The notes: a model not told the origin generated them from the sequence alone. Shown: positions 25,083-34,783, numbered from the stretch's first letter. The stretch is 64,000 nucleotides of DNA from JAHBXC01 sp964350875 (GCA_964350875.1 CAYGLT010000001.1:1-64000), one strand, 5' to 3'. A program made the numbers and translations.

Positions 25083-27905
25083 ATGCGGATTCCGGCGCAC
25101 GAGGAAGCGGGACCATGCGTTCGTCACTTCACGACGCTCCTGTGTTGTGCGCTCGCGGCGTCCGCACCAGCGCTTGCGCAGGCGCCTCCCAACGGACTCC
25201 CGATCGACGGCCCGGGCGCCGTGCCGATCGATCTTCCTCCGTCGACTCCGCCGCCCTCGTTCGTGCTCGATCTCGGCGCTGAGGGTTCGCCTTCGGGACT
25301 GACCCTCTTCGCGCTGCTCCCCGCCGCGTCCGCGCAGTCGGCGCTCGAACTCCCCCTCGCCGAAAGTCCGGGCGGCCCGCGCGTCGTGACCGCGACCAAC
25401 CGCGTCGTGGTCGGCTTCCTACCCGTCGTCGCCGAGTATGTCGTGCGCAACCGCTTCCGAAATGCGGGAGTGACGGGCGAAGTCCGTCGCTTGCAAGGCC
25501 CGAGCGGGAACGGCCCGCCGAATGTATGGATCGCCGAGGTCGCGAGCGCGGCCGAAGCGTTCCGCGTCTCCGACGACATCCTTGCGGCGCCTGGCGTGCG
25601 GTACGCGCACCCAGACCTGCGCTTCGAACAACGCTTCTTCTCGATCGACGACGCGCTCTACCCCGAGCAGTGGCACCTCAACAACACGGGGCAGTCGAGT
25701 GGGGCCGCCGGTCTGGACTCGAATGTCGAACCCGCGTGGGACATCACCCTCGGGAGCGGCGTCATCGTCGGCCTTCTCGATCAGGGCGTCGATCCGAACC
25801 ACCCCGACTACGCGCCCAATGTCGCGGGCGAGTTCCGCAACAACTTCGATCCGCTGCGCCCCGCCGAGACCGGGACGCACGGCACCGCGATGGCCGGCCT
25901 GATCAGCGCACGCGACAACACGATCGGTGTGCGCGGTGTCGCGCCGCGGTCGCGGCTCTTCATCGCGCCCGTCGAGGGCCGCTCCGACGCCGAGATCACC
26001 GAAGCGATGTACGAGGCCGACGCCGCCGGCGCGGATGTGCTCTGCAACGCGTGGGCGCCGCGATCGCTCGGCATCGTCTCGGGCGTCCTTCTCGACGGCA
26101 TCAGCGATCTCGTGGACCGGGGGCGAGGCGGCAAAGGGCTCGTCTTCGTGGCCAGCGCGGGCGACGCGCAGATCCCCGTCGCGCTCCAGAGCGTCATGTC
26201 GTCGCTCCCGGGCGTCATCACCGTCGGGCGCTACACGAACCGCGGCGCGATCGTGCAACAGGCGTTCGGACCGTGGATGGACTGCCTCGCGCCCGGCGCC
26301 GGAACGACCGCGTCGATCGTGACCACCGATCTTCCCGGCGCTGCCGGCTTCTCGACATCCGAGTACACGCAGGAATTCATCGGCACGAGCGCCGCCACCG
26401 CGCAGGCGGCAGGCGTCGCCGCGCTCGTGCTCTCGGTGAACCCCAACCTCACCGCGTTGCAGGTCGAGCGGATCGTGAAGGAGCACGCGCGTCGGCCCGG
26501 GCCGAACAACTCGCTCGTCTTCATCGGCTCGGTGCGCCGCTTCGACAACCTGCGCGAGTTCAGTGATTCGGTCGGCTTCGGCCTGATCGACGCCGGCCGC
26601 GCCGTCCAGGCCGCGTCGGACACGCTGCTTACCCCGGACCAGAGTTGGCCCGCGCCGCCGACGAAGGCGCGTCTCCTCGATAACTCCGAGGGCGGTGCGA
26701 CCATCACATGGAACAACGCGCCAACCGGGACCGACGGCGAGTACGACCACGCGCTCGTCGTGCGCTTCACGGGCACGCGCGAGTGGGTGCCCTCGGACGG
26801 AGCGATCTATCTGGTCGGCGACAAACTCGATCAGGGAGTGACCGTGGTCGCCGTCGGTGATTTCGACGAGGTCACCGACCCGAGCATCGAGGCGGGCGAG
26901 CATGCGCAGTACGCCGTGTACACCGTGAACGCCGCGGGGCGCTACAGCCCGGCCGAGACGGTGCTCAAACCTGCTGTCGGGAATGTCGTCGTCTTCCGCG
27001 ACGACATGGAGCAGGAGCGGCTGGGCTGGCTCGAAGAGGGCGACTGGGCCCGCGGCGAGCCGGACATCTACAACGCGCGCGGCGGGCAGTCCCCGCTGCC
27101 CCGTCCGTTGCCGCCCGCCATCCTCGGCTTCAACATCCCGCGCTCCGGCGCGAACCTGCGAGCGACACGGCTCGACGGTTTCTACACCACCGGCGCGGCG
27201 AGCGTCCTCACTTCCCCATCGCTCGATCTCAGGAGCGCGGACTACTTCGGCGCAACGCTCACCTTCCACGAACTGCTCGAAGTCGAGGGATACCGCTTCG
27301 ACCAATGCAAGATCGAAGTGATCGACGATCCGCCGCTCGGCAGCGATCCGGTCGTGCTCGGGACGCTCCTCGAGGAGCACGACATCACCGCGTACAAGTG
27401 GCGCACCCAGTCGTTCGACCTCACGCCCTATCTCGGTCAGAAGATCCGCATCCGCTGGACGCTCGAGAGCGAGCCGGGCGATTCGCCCGAGTTCCCCGGG
27501 TTCCTCGGCTGGTACATCGACGATGTGCTCGTCACCGCCGCCTGCGCGGGCGACAACTGCCAGGATGTCGAACCACCGCCGCCGCCCCCGCCTCCTCCTC
27601 CGCCACCACCTCCGCCGCCGCCTCCGCCGATCGACGGCTACCTGCCCCGTCTGATTCGCATCGGACTCGACCTCTTCGGCCCGGGGCTGGGCGGTCCCGG
27701 CGATGCAGCCGACGCGGCCCCGGCGCCCGTCGAGCCGGAAACGCTCTCGCGGTTCCTCCGGACCATCGGCACGGTCAAGGGTGAGTCGCCCTTCGACGCC
27801 GCGTTCGATTTCGACGGCGACGGGTACATCGGTATCCGTGACCTGACCGCGTTGCTGCAAGGCGCCCAGCCGATCGTCGAGCACGATTGGCGCAAGGCCC
27901 GCTGA
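25083..27905 (+). CDS. Large exported S8 subtilisin-like protein with Asp at the oxyanion position
   Basis: A 940-residue exported protein. The S8 domain has Asp233 (LLDQGVD), His266 (THGTAMAG) and Ser436 (IGTSAATAQAAG). The usual oxyanion Asn is replaced by Asp361 (VASAGDAQ). Two beta-rich modules follow: a fibronectin III-like one around residues 525-635 and an ARFATSASE/MAM-like one with disulfide-free strands around 640-810. Then come a run of about 19 prolines and a single EF-hand-like loop (FDFDGDGYIGIRDLTALLQ). The start is uncertain: ATG 25083 or GTG 25062, neither with a clear ribosome binding site. It may be a peptidase with altered chemistry or an inactive adhesin-like protein. Confidence 0.8.
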   Translation: MRIPAHEEAGPCVRHFTTLLCCALAASAPALAQAPPNGLPIDGPGAVPIDLPPSTPPPSFVLDLGAEGSPSGLTLFALLPAASAQSALELPLAESPGGPRVVTATNRVVVGFLPVVAEYVVRNRFRNAGVTGEVRRLQGPSGNGPPNVWIAEVASAAEAFRVSDDILAAPGVRYAHPDLRFEQRFFSIDDALYPEQWHLNNTGQSSGAAGLDSNVEPAWDITLGSGVIVGLLDQGVDPNHPDYAPNVAGEFRNNFDPLRPAETGTHGTAMAGLISARDNTIGVRGVAPRSRLFIAPVEGRSDAEITEAMYEADAAGADVLCNAWAPRSLGIVSGVLLDGISDLVDRGRGGKGLVFVASAGDAQIPVALQSVMSSLPGVITVGRYTNRGAIVQQAFGPWMDCLAPGAGTTASIVTTDLPGAAGFSTSEYTQEFIGTSAATAQAAGVAALVLSVNPNLTALQVERIVKEHARRPGPNNSLVFIGSVRRFDNLREFSDSVGFGLIDAGRAVQAASDTLLTPDQSWPAPPTKARLLDNSEGGATITWNNAPTGTDGEYDHALVVRFTGTREWVPSDGAIYLVGDKLDQGVTVVAVGDFDEVTDPSIEAGEHAQYAVYTVNAAGRYSPAETVLKPAVGNVVVFRDDMEQERLGWLEEGDWARGEPDIYNARGGQSPLPRPLPPAILGFNIPRSGANLRATRLDGFYTTGAASVLTSPSLDLRSADYFGATLTFHELLEVEGYRFDQCKIEVIDDPPLGSDPVVLGTLLEEHDITAYKWRTQSFDLTPYLGQKIRIRWTLESEPGDSPEFPGFLGWYIDDVLVTAACAGDNCQDVEPPPPPPPPPPPPPPPPPPPIDGYLPRLIRIGLDLFGPGLGGPGDAADAAPAPVEPETLSRFLRTIGTVKGESPFDAAFDFDGDGYIGIRDLTALLQGAQPIVEHDWRKAR

Positions 27906-27949
27906 GCCCGCGCAGGACAGGGGCGGCTCCGCTCGCTACTCTGGCGTCT

Positions 27950-28480
27950 ATGGCGTCCACACACCCGACGAAAGCCCCGCTTGTGGGCGTCATCATGGGA
28001 TCGCAAAGCGATTGGGAAACGATGTCCCACGCCTGCGACACCCTGCGCGACCTCGGCGTCCCCTTCGAGTCCAAGGTCGTTTCCGCGCACCGGACCCCGG
28101 ACCTGCTGTTCGAGTACGCGGGTTCCGCCGAATCACGCGGCCTGCGCGCCATCATCGCCGGCGCGGGCGGCGCCGCGCACCTCCCCGGTATGTGCGCGAG
28201 CAAAACCGCCCTCCCCGTGCTCGGTGTCCCCGTGCAATCCAAGGCCCTGAGCGGCATGGACTCGCTCCTCTCCATCGCGCAGATGCCCGCCGGGATCCCC
28301 GTCGCCACCCTCGCGATCGGCAAGGCCGGCGCCATCAACGCTGCCCTCCTCGCCGCGGCGATCCTCGCGACCACCGACAACGCCGTGCGCGAGTCGCTCC
28401 ACAAGTTCCGCGAGGCCCAGACCCGCAAGGTCCTCGACAACCCCGACCCGGGATCGCCCGCGAACGGAGGCCGCGCGTGA
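27950..28480 (+). CDS. purE: N5-carboxyaminoimidazole ribonucleotide mutase
   Basis: A 176-residue class I PurE, which converts N5-CAIR to CAIR in purine synthesis. Signatures: VGVIMGSQSDWETM at the N-terminus, SAHRTPD, and the GGAAHLPGM loop. The length is typical. The start at 27950 excludes an upstream in-frame extension of low-complexity sequence. Its stop overlaps the GTG of purK by 4 bases, so the two are translated together. Confidence 0.97.
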   Translation: MASTHPTKAPLVGVIMGSQSDWETMSHACDTLRDLGVPFESKVVSAHRTPDLLFEYAGSAESRGLRAIIAGAGGAAHLPGMCASKTALPVLGVPVQSKALSGMDSLLSIAQMPAGIPVATLAIGKAGAINAALLAAAILATTDNAVRESLHKFREAQTRKVLDNPDPGSPANGGRA

Positions 28481-29619
28481 TTCATCAGCAGACAACACCC
28501 CACGCGGGCCTGCGCGTCGGCGTGCTCGGCGGAGGCCAACTCGGGCGCATGCTCGCGCTCTCCGGACTCCCTCTCGGCGCTCGTTTCACTTTCCTCGACC
28601 CGTCGCCCGACGCGTGCTCGCGCGATGTCGGCCCGCTCATCGTCGCCGGGTACGACGACCGCCGCGCGCTCGGCAAACTCGCGAGCGAGTCCGACCTCGT
28701 GACCTACGAGTTCGAGAATGTCCCCAGCGACGCAGTGCGCTGGCTCGCGCAGCGCGTCCCGGTCTTCCCCGCGCCCGAGGCGCTCGACGCGTCGCAGGAC
28801 CGCCTGACCGAGAAGCGATTCTTCGAACTGCTCGGCGCCGCCGTCCCGCGCTACGCGCATGTCGATGTCCGTCAGGATCTCTCGGACGCCATCAAGCACC
28901 TCGGACTCCCCGCCGTCATGAAGACGCGCCGCATGGGCTACGACGGGCGGGGCCAGTGGATCCTGCGCGAGAGCGAAGACGCCGAGGAAGCCGTCCAGCA
29001 TCTGGGCGGCTGGGGCATGATCCTCGAGGAGTTCATCGACTTTGACCGCGAGGTATCGATCGTCGCCGCACGCTCGCGCGACGGCGCCGTCGTGTGCATG
29101 CCGCTCGTCGAGAACCGGCACGACGGGGGCATCCTGCGTGAGACGATCGTCCCCGCGCCGGACACATCGCCCGCGGTGCAGGCCGAGGCCGAGCGCATCG
29201 CGCGCGGCGCACTCGAGACGCTCAACTATGTCGGCGTGCTCGCCATCGAGTTCTTCCAGGCGGGCGACGCGCTGCTCGTCAACGAGATGGCGCCCCGCGT
29301 GCACAACACCGGGCACTGGTCTATCGACGCCGCGCCCGTGAATCAGTTCGAACAGCACCTCCGCGCGGTCATGGGATTGCCGCTGGGCGACTCCGCTCCC
29401 CGCGCACGGAGCGTCATGCTCAACTGCGTCGGAGGGATGCCCGCCGCGAGCGATCTTCTCGCGATCCCCGGCGTGCGCGTGCACGACTACGGCAAACCGG
29501 TGCGCGTCGGACGCAAGGTCGGGCATGTCACCGTGCTCGAACTCGAACCGAAGGACTCGACCTTCGCCGATCGAACGGCGCGCGTTCGCGAGATCGTCAC
29601 CGCCTCCTGGCGCCGCTGA
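28477..29619 (+). CDS. purK: 5-(carboxyamino)imidazole ribonucleotide synthase
   Basis: A 380-residue ATP-grasp enzyme that makes N5-CAIR from AIR, ATP and bicarbonate, the substrate of PurE. Signatures: the N-terminal GVLGGGQLGRMLA, VTYEFENVP, PAVMKTRRMGYDGRGQ and the metal-binding VNEMAPRVHNTGHWS. GTG 28477 is preceded by GGAGG at 6-base spacing and overlaps the purE stop. Ends 5 bases before a convergent gene. Confidence 0.97.
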   Translation: MIHQQTTPHAGLRVGVLGGGQLGRMLALSGLPLGARFTFLDPSPDACSRDVGPLIVAGYDDRRALGKLASESDLVTYEFENVPSDAVRWLAQRVPVFPAPEALDASQDRLTEKRFFELLGAAVPRYAHVDVRQDLSDAIKHLGLPAVMKTRRMGYDGRGQWILRESEDAEEAVQHLGGWGMILEEFIDFDREVSIVAARSRDGAVVCMPLVENRHDGGILRETIVPAPDTSPAVQAEAERIARGALETLNYVGVLAIEFFQAGDALLVNEMAPRVHNTGHWSIDAAPVNQFEQHLRAVMGLPLGDSAPRARSVMLNCVGGMPAASDLLAIPGVRVHDYGKPVRVGRKVGHVTVLELEPKDSTFADRTARVREIVTASWRR

Positions 29620-29624
29620 GGCGT

Positions 29625-31319
29625 TCAGTCGAATCCGACAGGCGAGTCGGGCGATTCATACACCGCCTCGCCTCCGATCACCGTCGCATACACCACCGTG
29701 CCAGCGATCTCGTCGGCGTCGATCGTCATCACATCGCGGTCGATCACCACGAAGTCTGCGAGTTTGCCCGGTTCGATCGATCCCTTCATCGATTCCGTGT
29801 ACTCCGCGTACGCGGCGCCGAGCGTGAACCCGCGCAGCGCCTCCTCGCGCGTCACGCGTTCCTCGGGGCGCCACCCGCCCTCGGGCTGGTTGTCCCGGTT
29901 CTCACGGGTGATCGCCGCGTGGAGCCCGAAGAACGGGTTCTCCGGCTCGACGGGAAAGTCGCTCCCGAACGCGACCGGCACGCCCGCGCGGAGCAGCGTC
30001 GCCCACGCATATGAGCCCTTTGCGCGGTCCTTGCCGATTCGGTCCTCGACCCATCGCATGTCGCTCGTGCAATGCGTTGGCTGCATCGACGCGATCACGC
30101 CCAGCGAGGCCATCAGCGGCACATCGTCGAGGTCCAGCATCTGCGCGTGCTCGATGCGGAACCCGCGGAAGTCCGCGCGCTCACGCTCGGGGATTCTGCG
30201 CTCCGCCGCGCGAAACGCGTGGAGAACCTCCGCGTTCCCGCGATCGCCGATCGCGTGCACGGTCACCTGGTACCCCAGCGGCCACGCGTGCTCCGCGAGT
30301 TCGCGCACCGCGCTCGGGGGCGTCAACGCCAGCCCCGTGTACGGGCGGCCGCGATCATCGGTCGGTCGATCGGAGTACGGCGCCTTGAGCCACGCGCCGC
30401 GCGAACCCATAGCCCCGTCCATGTACGCCTTGGTCCCGCGCATCGTGAAACGATCGCCCACGATGGGCTTGTTCTGCGAGAACCACTCGATCGCGTCGCC
30501 AGCATGAATCATCGCGTATACGCGCAGTCTTAGACGTCCGTCGCCCGCGAGCCGCTGATACACATCAATATCGTGGGGCGAGATACCCATGTCGTGCGCG
30601 CCGGTCAGGCCCGCCGCCAGGCACATCTCCTGGGCCTTGAGGATCGACGCTTCCGCTGTCATCGACTCGTCGTCGATCACGCCTCCCACGAGCGACATCG
30701 CGTTGTCGATGAGCACGCCCGTCGGCTCGCCGTCGGCGTCGCGCAGGATCTCCCCGCCGGGCGGGTTCGGCGTGTCGCGGGTGATGCCCGCCAGCCGCAT
30801 GGCGGCGGCGTTCGCGAGCCCAGCGTGGCCGTCCACCCGGCGCAGCCACACCGGGTTGTCCGGTGTGACCTCGCTGAGCCGGTGATGGGTCGGCAGGTCC
30901 TTCCCGGGCCAACTCTCGTGGTCCCATCGACCGCCGAGCACCCACGCGCCCGCGTCCTTCTCGGTCGCGGCGCCGCGCACGGAGACGACGACCGCGTCGA
31001 AATCATCCGCGTAGGTGAAATCGAGCAGGCCCAGCCCGTACTCGCCAAGACCCTGCATGTGCCCGTGCGCGTCGATCAGTCCGGGAAGCACCGTCATACC
31101 GCGCAGATCGACAACGCGTGTCGGCTGATCCGCCGTGCGTGCGGCGACACCCTCCGCGCCGACGGCGATGATCGTCGCGCCTTCCACCGCAAACTCGCTC
31201 ACGCGCGGCCGCTCCGGATCCATCGTGTAGATGTTGCCGTTGCGGTACACCGTGACCTCGGCGAGGCCAGGCGCGGCCGCGACGATGATCGACAACGCCG
31301 CGGCGATGAGACGACGCAT
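29625..31319 (-). CDS. Exported metal-dependent amidohydrolase (YtcJ/Amidohydro_3 type)
   Basis: A 564-residue protein with signal peptide (LIAAALSIIVAAAPGLA). The amidohydrolase-3 features are an N-terminal small beta domain (YRNGNIYTMDPERP), PGLIDAHGH with the HxH metal ligands, WDHESWPG, the VTVHAIGDRGN histidine, RIEHAQM, and the C-terminal FGSDFPVEP aspartate region. These enzymes hydrolyse exocyclic amides or N-acyl groups; the substrate is unknown. Periplasmic or extracellular location follows from the signal. Its start overlaps the M28 peptidase stop by one base (TGATG), so the two form an operon. Confidence 0.88.
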   Translation of the reverse strand: MRRLIAAALSIIVAAAPGLAEVTVYRNGNIYTMDPERPRVSEFAVEGATIIAVGAEGVAARTADQPTRVVDLRGMTVLPGLIDAHGHMQGLGEYGLGLLDFTYADDFDAVVVSVRGAATEKDAGAWVLGGRWDHESWPGKDLPTHHRLSEVTPDNPVWLRRVDGHAGLANAAAMRLAGITRDTPNPPGGEILRDADGEPTGVLIDNAMSLVGGVIDDESMTAEASILKAQEMCLAAGLTGAHDMGISPHDIDVYQRLAGDGRLRLRVYAMIHAGDAIEWFSQNKPIVGDRFTMRGTKAYMDGAMGSRGAWLKAPYSDRPTDDRGRPYTGLALTPPSAVRELAEHAWPLGYQVTVHAIGDRGNAEVLHAFRAAERRIPERERADFRGFRIEHAQMLDLDDVPLMASLGVIASMQPTHCTSDMRWVEDRIGKDRAKGSYAWATLLRAGVPVAFGSDFPVEPENPFFGLHAAITRENRDNQPEGGWRPEERVTREEALRGFTLGAAYAEYTESMKGSIEPGKLADFVVIDRDVMTIDADEIAGTVVYATVIGGEAVYESPDSPVGFD

Positions 31320-32353
31320 CAGTGGTTCCCCTTCGAGGCGCCGCTCAGCACACGCACCGCGTGCTCGACACCCTGCGCCACCATCGTCAGTCGTTGGAGA
31401 TCGAGCGTCTCGATGGTGTCACTGGCCTTGTGATAGTGCGGGTTTCGGAAGTTGCTGGTGTCCGTGACCATGACCGCGGGCACGCCGATGATCCAGAACG
31501 GCGCGTGATCGGAGCGTCGGGTGTCGGGCATCGCCTCGCCGTTGCCCGGCACGAAGTCCACCGTGAATGTCTTGAGGTGGGGGGCGCCCGACTCCATGAG
31601 CATCACGAGTTCGCGTGCGAACGACGACGACGCCTGGTTCGCGATGATCACGATTGAATCACCGACGGTGGGGGGCTCGAACACGCCCGGGATGCGCGGG
31701 ATGGGCGAACGCTGGCTGTTCGGCTCGTCGGAGAAGTAACCGATCATCTCGAGGTTGATCACGCCGACGATCCGCTGCTCGCTGGAGCGCAGTTCCGCGA
31801 TCCGCGCGTGCTCGAACGACCCGTCCAGGCCCTGCTCTTCGACATTGAACAGCGCGAAGCGCACGGTGCGATCGGTTTGCGCCGCGAATGCGGGCGACGA
31901 CAGCCGACGCGCCACCTCCATCAGCCCCGCGACGCCCGAAGCGTTGTCGTCGGCGCCGGGCGATCCGGCGACGGCGTCGTAGTGCGCGCACACCAGCAGC
32001 ACCTCGTCGGGACGAGTGTTGCCCGGGATCTCCACAATGATGTTGTTCCACCCCGCGGGCGCCGCGTCGTCGGGCCACGGGATCGGCTCCAGCGTCGGCG
32101 AATACCCGTAGTCCGCGAGACGGCGCATCAAGTCCCGCTCGGCGGCCTGCAGACCCGGCGAACCGGCGCGCTCCAGCGTCGCGACTCGCTCGGTCGGGAT
32201 CGCGAGGATCTGCCCCTCGATCGTGCGCGGCGTGATCGGTCCCGCGTACGCGGGCGGGCGGCGCACAGGCGCCGACGCCGTCGTGGCGCACGCGCTGTGA
32301 ACGACGGCCGACAGGATCAACGCGGTTCCGGCGAGGATGGTCTTCGTGCTCAT
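31319..32353 (-). CDS. Exported M28 family zinc aminopeptidase
   Basis: A 344-residue lipoprotein-like or exported peptidase; the N-terminus LILSAVVHSACATT could be a lipobox variant. M28 zinc ligands in order: CAHYDAVAG (His), PGADDNASG (bridging Asp), NVEEQGLDGS (catalytic Glu pair), LEMIGY (Glu-type ligand region), and the final HYHKASDTIETLD histidine. It probably removes N-terminal residues from peptides outside the cytoplasm. It is translationally linked to the amidohydrolase downstream and starts 32 bases after nadC. Confidence 0.9.
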   Translation of the reverse strand: MSTKTILAGTALILSAVVHSACATTASAPVRRPPAYAGPITPRTIEGQILAIPTERVATLERAGSPGLQAAERDLMRRLADYGYSPTLEPIPWPDDAAPAGWNNIIVEIPGNTRPDEVLLVCAHYDAVAGSPGADDNASGVAGLMEVARRLSSPAFAAQTDRTVRFALFNVEEQGLDGSFEHARIAELRSSEQRIVGVINLEMIGYFSDEPNSQRSPIPRIPGVFEPPTVGDSIVIIANQASSSFARELVMLMESGAPHLKTFTVDFVPGNGEAMPDTRRSDHAPFWIIGVPAVMVTDTSNFRNPHYHKASDTIETLDLQRLTMVAQGVEHAVRVLSGASKGNH

Positions 32354-32385
32354 GCCGCCATGGTACAGGCAGTCGGCCGCCGCGC

Positions 32386-33300
32386 TCAGTCGATGTCCAG
32401 CCCGAGGTCGAGCGACACGGCGGAGCGGGTCAGCCCGCCCACGGAGATCCGGTCAACGCCGGTCTCCGCGATTCCCCGGACCGTGTCCAGTCCGACACCC
32501 CCGGACGCCTCCAGCAGCAGCGATGCGTTCTGCGCGTCGCGCAGCCCGACCGCTTCGCGCAGTTGCTCCAGCGACATGTTGTCGAGCAGCGCGATATCCA
32601 CGAGCCCGGCGTCGACTTCGAGAAGACGCGCGAACTGGTCGAGGGTGTCCACCTCGACTTCCACGAAGAGCGCATCGTGGCGTTCCTTCGCCTCGCGCGC
32701 GGCGCTCGCGACCGCGTCGCGGAGTGCCTCCCCGCTCAGGTGCGCGATGTGGTTGTCCTTGATGAGCACGGCGTCGGACAGACCGAGCCGGTGCGACCGG
32801 CCGCCGCCGCATCGCACGGCGTACTTCTCGAACGCGCGCAGGCCGGGCGTGGTCTTGCGAGTATCGAGGATCGCGGCCTTGGTTCCTCGCACCGCATCGA
32901 CAAACCGCGCGGTCATGGTCGCCACGCCCGACATCTTGCCAAGCAGGTTGAGCATGGTGCGCTCGAGCGTCACCAGTTGCGCGAGATCGCCGCGCAGTTC
33001 CACGAGCGTGTCACGCGACGAGACCCGATCGCCATCCCGCAGCGCGGGGGTGATCGCGAGCGAGGTCCCGAAGACCTCCGCGAGCAGCGGCAACGCGGCA
33101 AGACCGGACACAACGCCCTCGTCGCGCGCCCGGAGCACGGCTGTCGCCTCACGCGTTTCCGAGTGCATCACCGTGGCCGTCAGATCACGACCATCCGAGA
33201 GGTCTTCATCGCGGGCGAGTTCGAGCAGCCGACGCGCGCGGCCGTCACGCGAAAGGTGCGTCCAGAGCGAGGGAAGATCAAGCGAGTTCGGGTCGATCAT
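32386..33300 (-). CDS. nadC: Quinolinate phosphoribosyltransferase
   Basis: A 304-residue NAD biosynthesis enzyme that converts quinolinate and PRPP to nicotinate mononucleotide. Signatures: DLTATV near residue 38, LVTLERTMLNLLGKMSGVAT, ILDTRKTTPGLRAFEKYAV, RSHRLGLSDAVLIKDNH, and the C-terminal LLEASGGV and DRISVGGLT phosphate-binding loops. The length is slightly above the usual 280-290. ATG 33300 overlaps the upstream ASCH gene by 4 bases. No nadA or nadB is in the window. Confidence 0.97.
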   Translation of the reverse strand: MIDPNSLDLPSLWTHLSRDGRARRLLELARDEDLSDGRDLTATVMHSETREATAVLRARDEGVVSGLAALPLLAEVFGTSLAITPALRDGDRVSSRDTLVELRGDLAQLVTLERTMLNLLGKMSGVATMTARFVDAVRGTKAAILDTRKTTPGLRAFEKYAVRCGGGRSHRLGLSDAVLIKDNHIAHLSGEALRDAVASAAREAKERHDALFVEVEVDTLDQFARLLEVDAGLVDIALLDNMSLEQLREAVGLRDAQNASLLLEASGGVGLDTVRGIAETGVDRISVGGLTRSAVSLDLGLDID

Positions 33301-33713
33301 GCGGGCGATCGTAGGGGGGCATCGCTCAGCGGGAGCACCTGCCACGCGTTGCCCGTGAAGCGTTTGTAGACCGGCGACTCTGCCGATTCGACGAAGTCGT
33401 CCAGCCACATCAGCGTCGCGTACCGGGAGCGGAGTTTCGCTTCCCACGCTTCGTCCGGGCCGCAGACAAGGTGATTGTATTTCGCTTTCAGATCCATGAG
33501 CGAGTCGGGCGTCAGGCCTTCGTAGCATTCGACCCTCGTCATGGTCGCTCGGGCGCGCATCGGGCCGCCGCTCTGCTTCATGTACAGCGTGTCGCCCGCA
33601 GACGCGATCCCGAACGGCGGAATGCGGTTGCGTGAGAGACGCAACTCCACACGCTTCTCCCGGCGCAGGATCATGTCGATGTACTTCGCGTAGATCACCG
33701 CGACATGGATCAT
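33297..33713 (-). CDS. ASCH-domain (PUA-like) protein
   Basis: A 138-residue protein whose N-terminal MIHVAVIYAKYIDMILRR with EKRVELRLSRN followed by AGDTLYMKQSGGPMRARATMTRV matches the ASCH/EVE-like beta-barrel superfamily. That superfamily is thought to bind RNA or modified nucleotides; some members are N4-acetylcytidine amidohydrolases. The key residues of YqfB-type enzymes cannot be confirmed by eye. It overlaps lpxK upstream and nadC downstream by 4 bases each, an odd place for an RNA/nucleotide-binding protein. Confidence 0.75.
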   Translation of the reverse strand: MIHVAVIYAKYIDMILRREKRVELRLSRNRIPPFGIASAGDTLYMKQSGGPMRARATMTRVECYEGLTPDSLMDLKAKYNHLVCGPDEAWEAKLRSRYATLMWLDDFVESAESPVYKRFTGNAWQVLPLSDAPLRSPA

Positions 33714-34783
33714 TCGCCCGCCGCCTCGATGACTCGTTCGAGCAACTCACGCCCGCCTTCCCGGAATTCGATGTCCACACGGGGCACGATCCAGTCGATG
33801 CCGGCGTCGTCACCCTCACGAAGCACGCGTCGGATCTTCACCCAGTCCTTCGCCGTCGTCACGATGGACGCCGCGCCCCGACGCGCGGCTTCTTCGAGTA
33901 TCCCGTCCACCATCGCGCCGGTGTACGCGGCGTGATCTGCGAGGATGCGATCGCCCACGATCGACGCGCCGCACGCCGCGACCTGCGCACGGAACGCCTC
34001 CGGGTTGCCGATACCCGCGACGAGCATCGCACGGGCCCGCGAGAGCGCATCGGCGGGTTCGCGCTCGGCGGGCGCCTTCGGCCCGGAATATCGATCGAGG
34101 TGCGACCAGCGATGCGCGCAGGTCGCGAGTGTCGTGCCCTGGCCGGCGGCGATCTGAAGGCGATCACGGAGCCGTTCGAGCGTGCGACCGTCCACGCGAT
34201 CGGCGCGTGTGATCACGACCGCGTCCGCGCGGGCGAGCGAGTCGACGGGTTCGCGAAGCCAGCCGCGCGGGAGACAGTGATCGGTGAACGGATCGCGGGT
34301 CGCGTCGACAAGCACGATGTCCAGATCGCGCGCGACGAACCGGTGCTGGAACGCGTCGTCGAGCAGGATGCAATCGGCCTTCCCCCCGGCGTCAAAGAAC
34401 CCGGCGATGGCGGCCGCGCGGTCGGGGTTCGCGAGCACGCTCACACCCTCGAGCGACTCGCGGTACTCGGCCTCCTCGTCGGAGAGTTCGTCGCCGCGTT
34501 TCTTGTACCCGCGCATGGCGATGGCTGGACGCTTGTGACGCGCGAGCAACTCTCGGGCGAGCCTCGTGACCACGGGCGTCTTGCCGGTGCCGCCCAGCGT
34601 GAGATTCCCGACGCTGATCACGGGAACGGGCGCGCGCCAGACGCGCTCGCCGCGATCGAACCGCGCGTTCCTGCGGCGAACGGCCCACGCGTACAACGGC
34701 TCGAACACGCCGAGCGGCCGGAGCGGGAGAGGCAGGGGGGAGGATGGACGGCCGCCCGGCCGAGCGGGCGCGTCAGTCGTCAT
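33710..34783 (-). CDS. lpxK: Tetraacyldisaccharide 4'-kinase
   Basis: A 357-residue inner-membrane-associated kinase that phosphorylates the lipid A precursor at the 4' position. Signatures: VPVISVGNLTLGGTGKTPVV (P-loop GGTGKT), IAMRGYKKR, ILLDDAFQHRFVARDLDIVLVD and LPRGWLREPV. A C-terminal KDWVKI is typical of the family. ATG 34783 overlaps the upstream TM-protein gene by 11 bases; an alternative start at 34819 would add 12 residues. Its presence implies this organism makes lipid A. Confidence 0.95.
   Translation of the reverse strand: MTTDAPARPGGRPSSPLPLPLRPLGVFEPLYAWAVRRRNARFDRGERVWRAPVPVISVGNLTLGGTGKTPVVTRLARELLARHKRPAIAMRGYKKRGDELSDEEAEYRESLEGVSVLANPDRAAAIAGFFDAGGKADCILLDDAFQHRFVARDLDIVLVDATRDPFTDHCLPRGWLREPVDSLARADAVVITRADRVDGRTLERLRDRLQIAAGQGTTLATCAHRWSHLDRYSGPKAPAEREPADALSRARAMLVAGIGNPEAFRAQVAACGASIVGDRILADHAAYTGAMVDGILEEAARRGAASIVTTAKDWVKIRRVLREGDDAGIDWIVPRVDIEFREGGRELLERVIEAAGE

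Noticed and set aside
27570..27630. Polyproline run as a sequencing slip
   Set aside because: The tract uses mixed CCG, CCC, CCT and CCA codons, stays in frame and is followed by a sensible EF-hand-like domain.
25419..27884. An 821-codon open frame on the minus strand
   Set aside because: It is antisense to the S8 protein gene, has Arg/Asp-rich composition without domains and no start signal. Such mirror frames are expected in GC-rich codon usage. Similar long frames at 39925-42300, 51844-53844 and 10189-11979 were rejected for the same reason.
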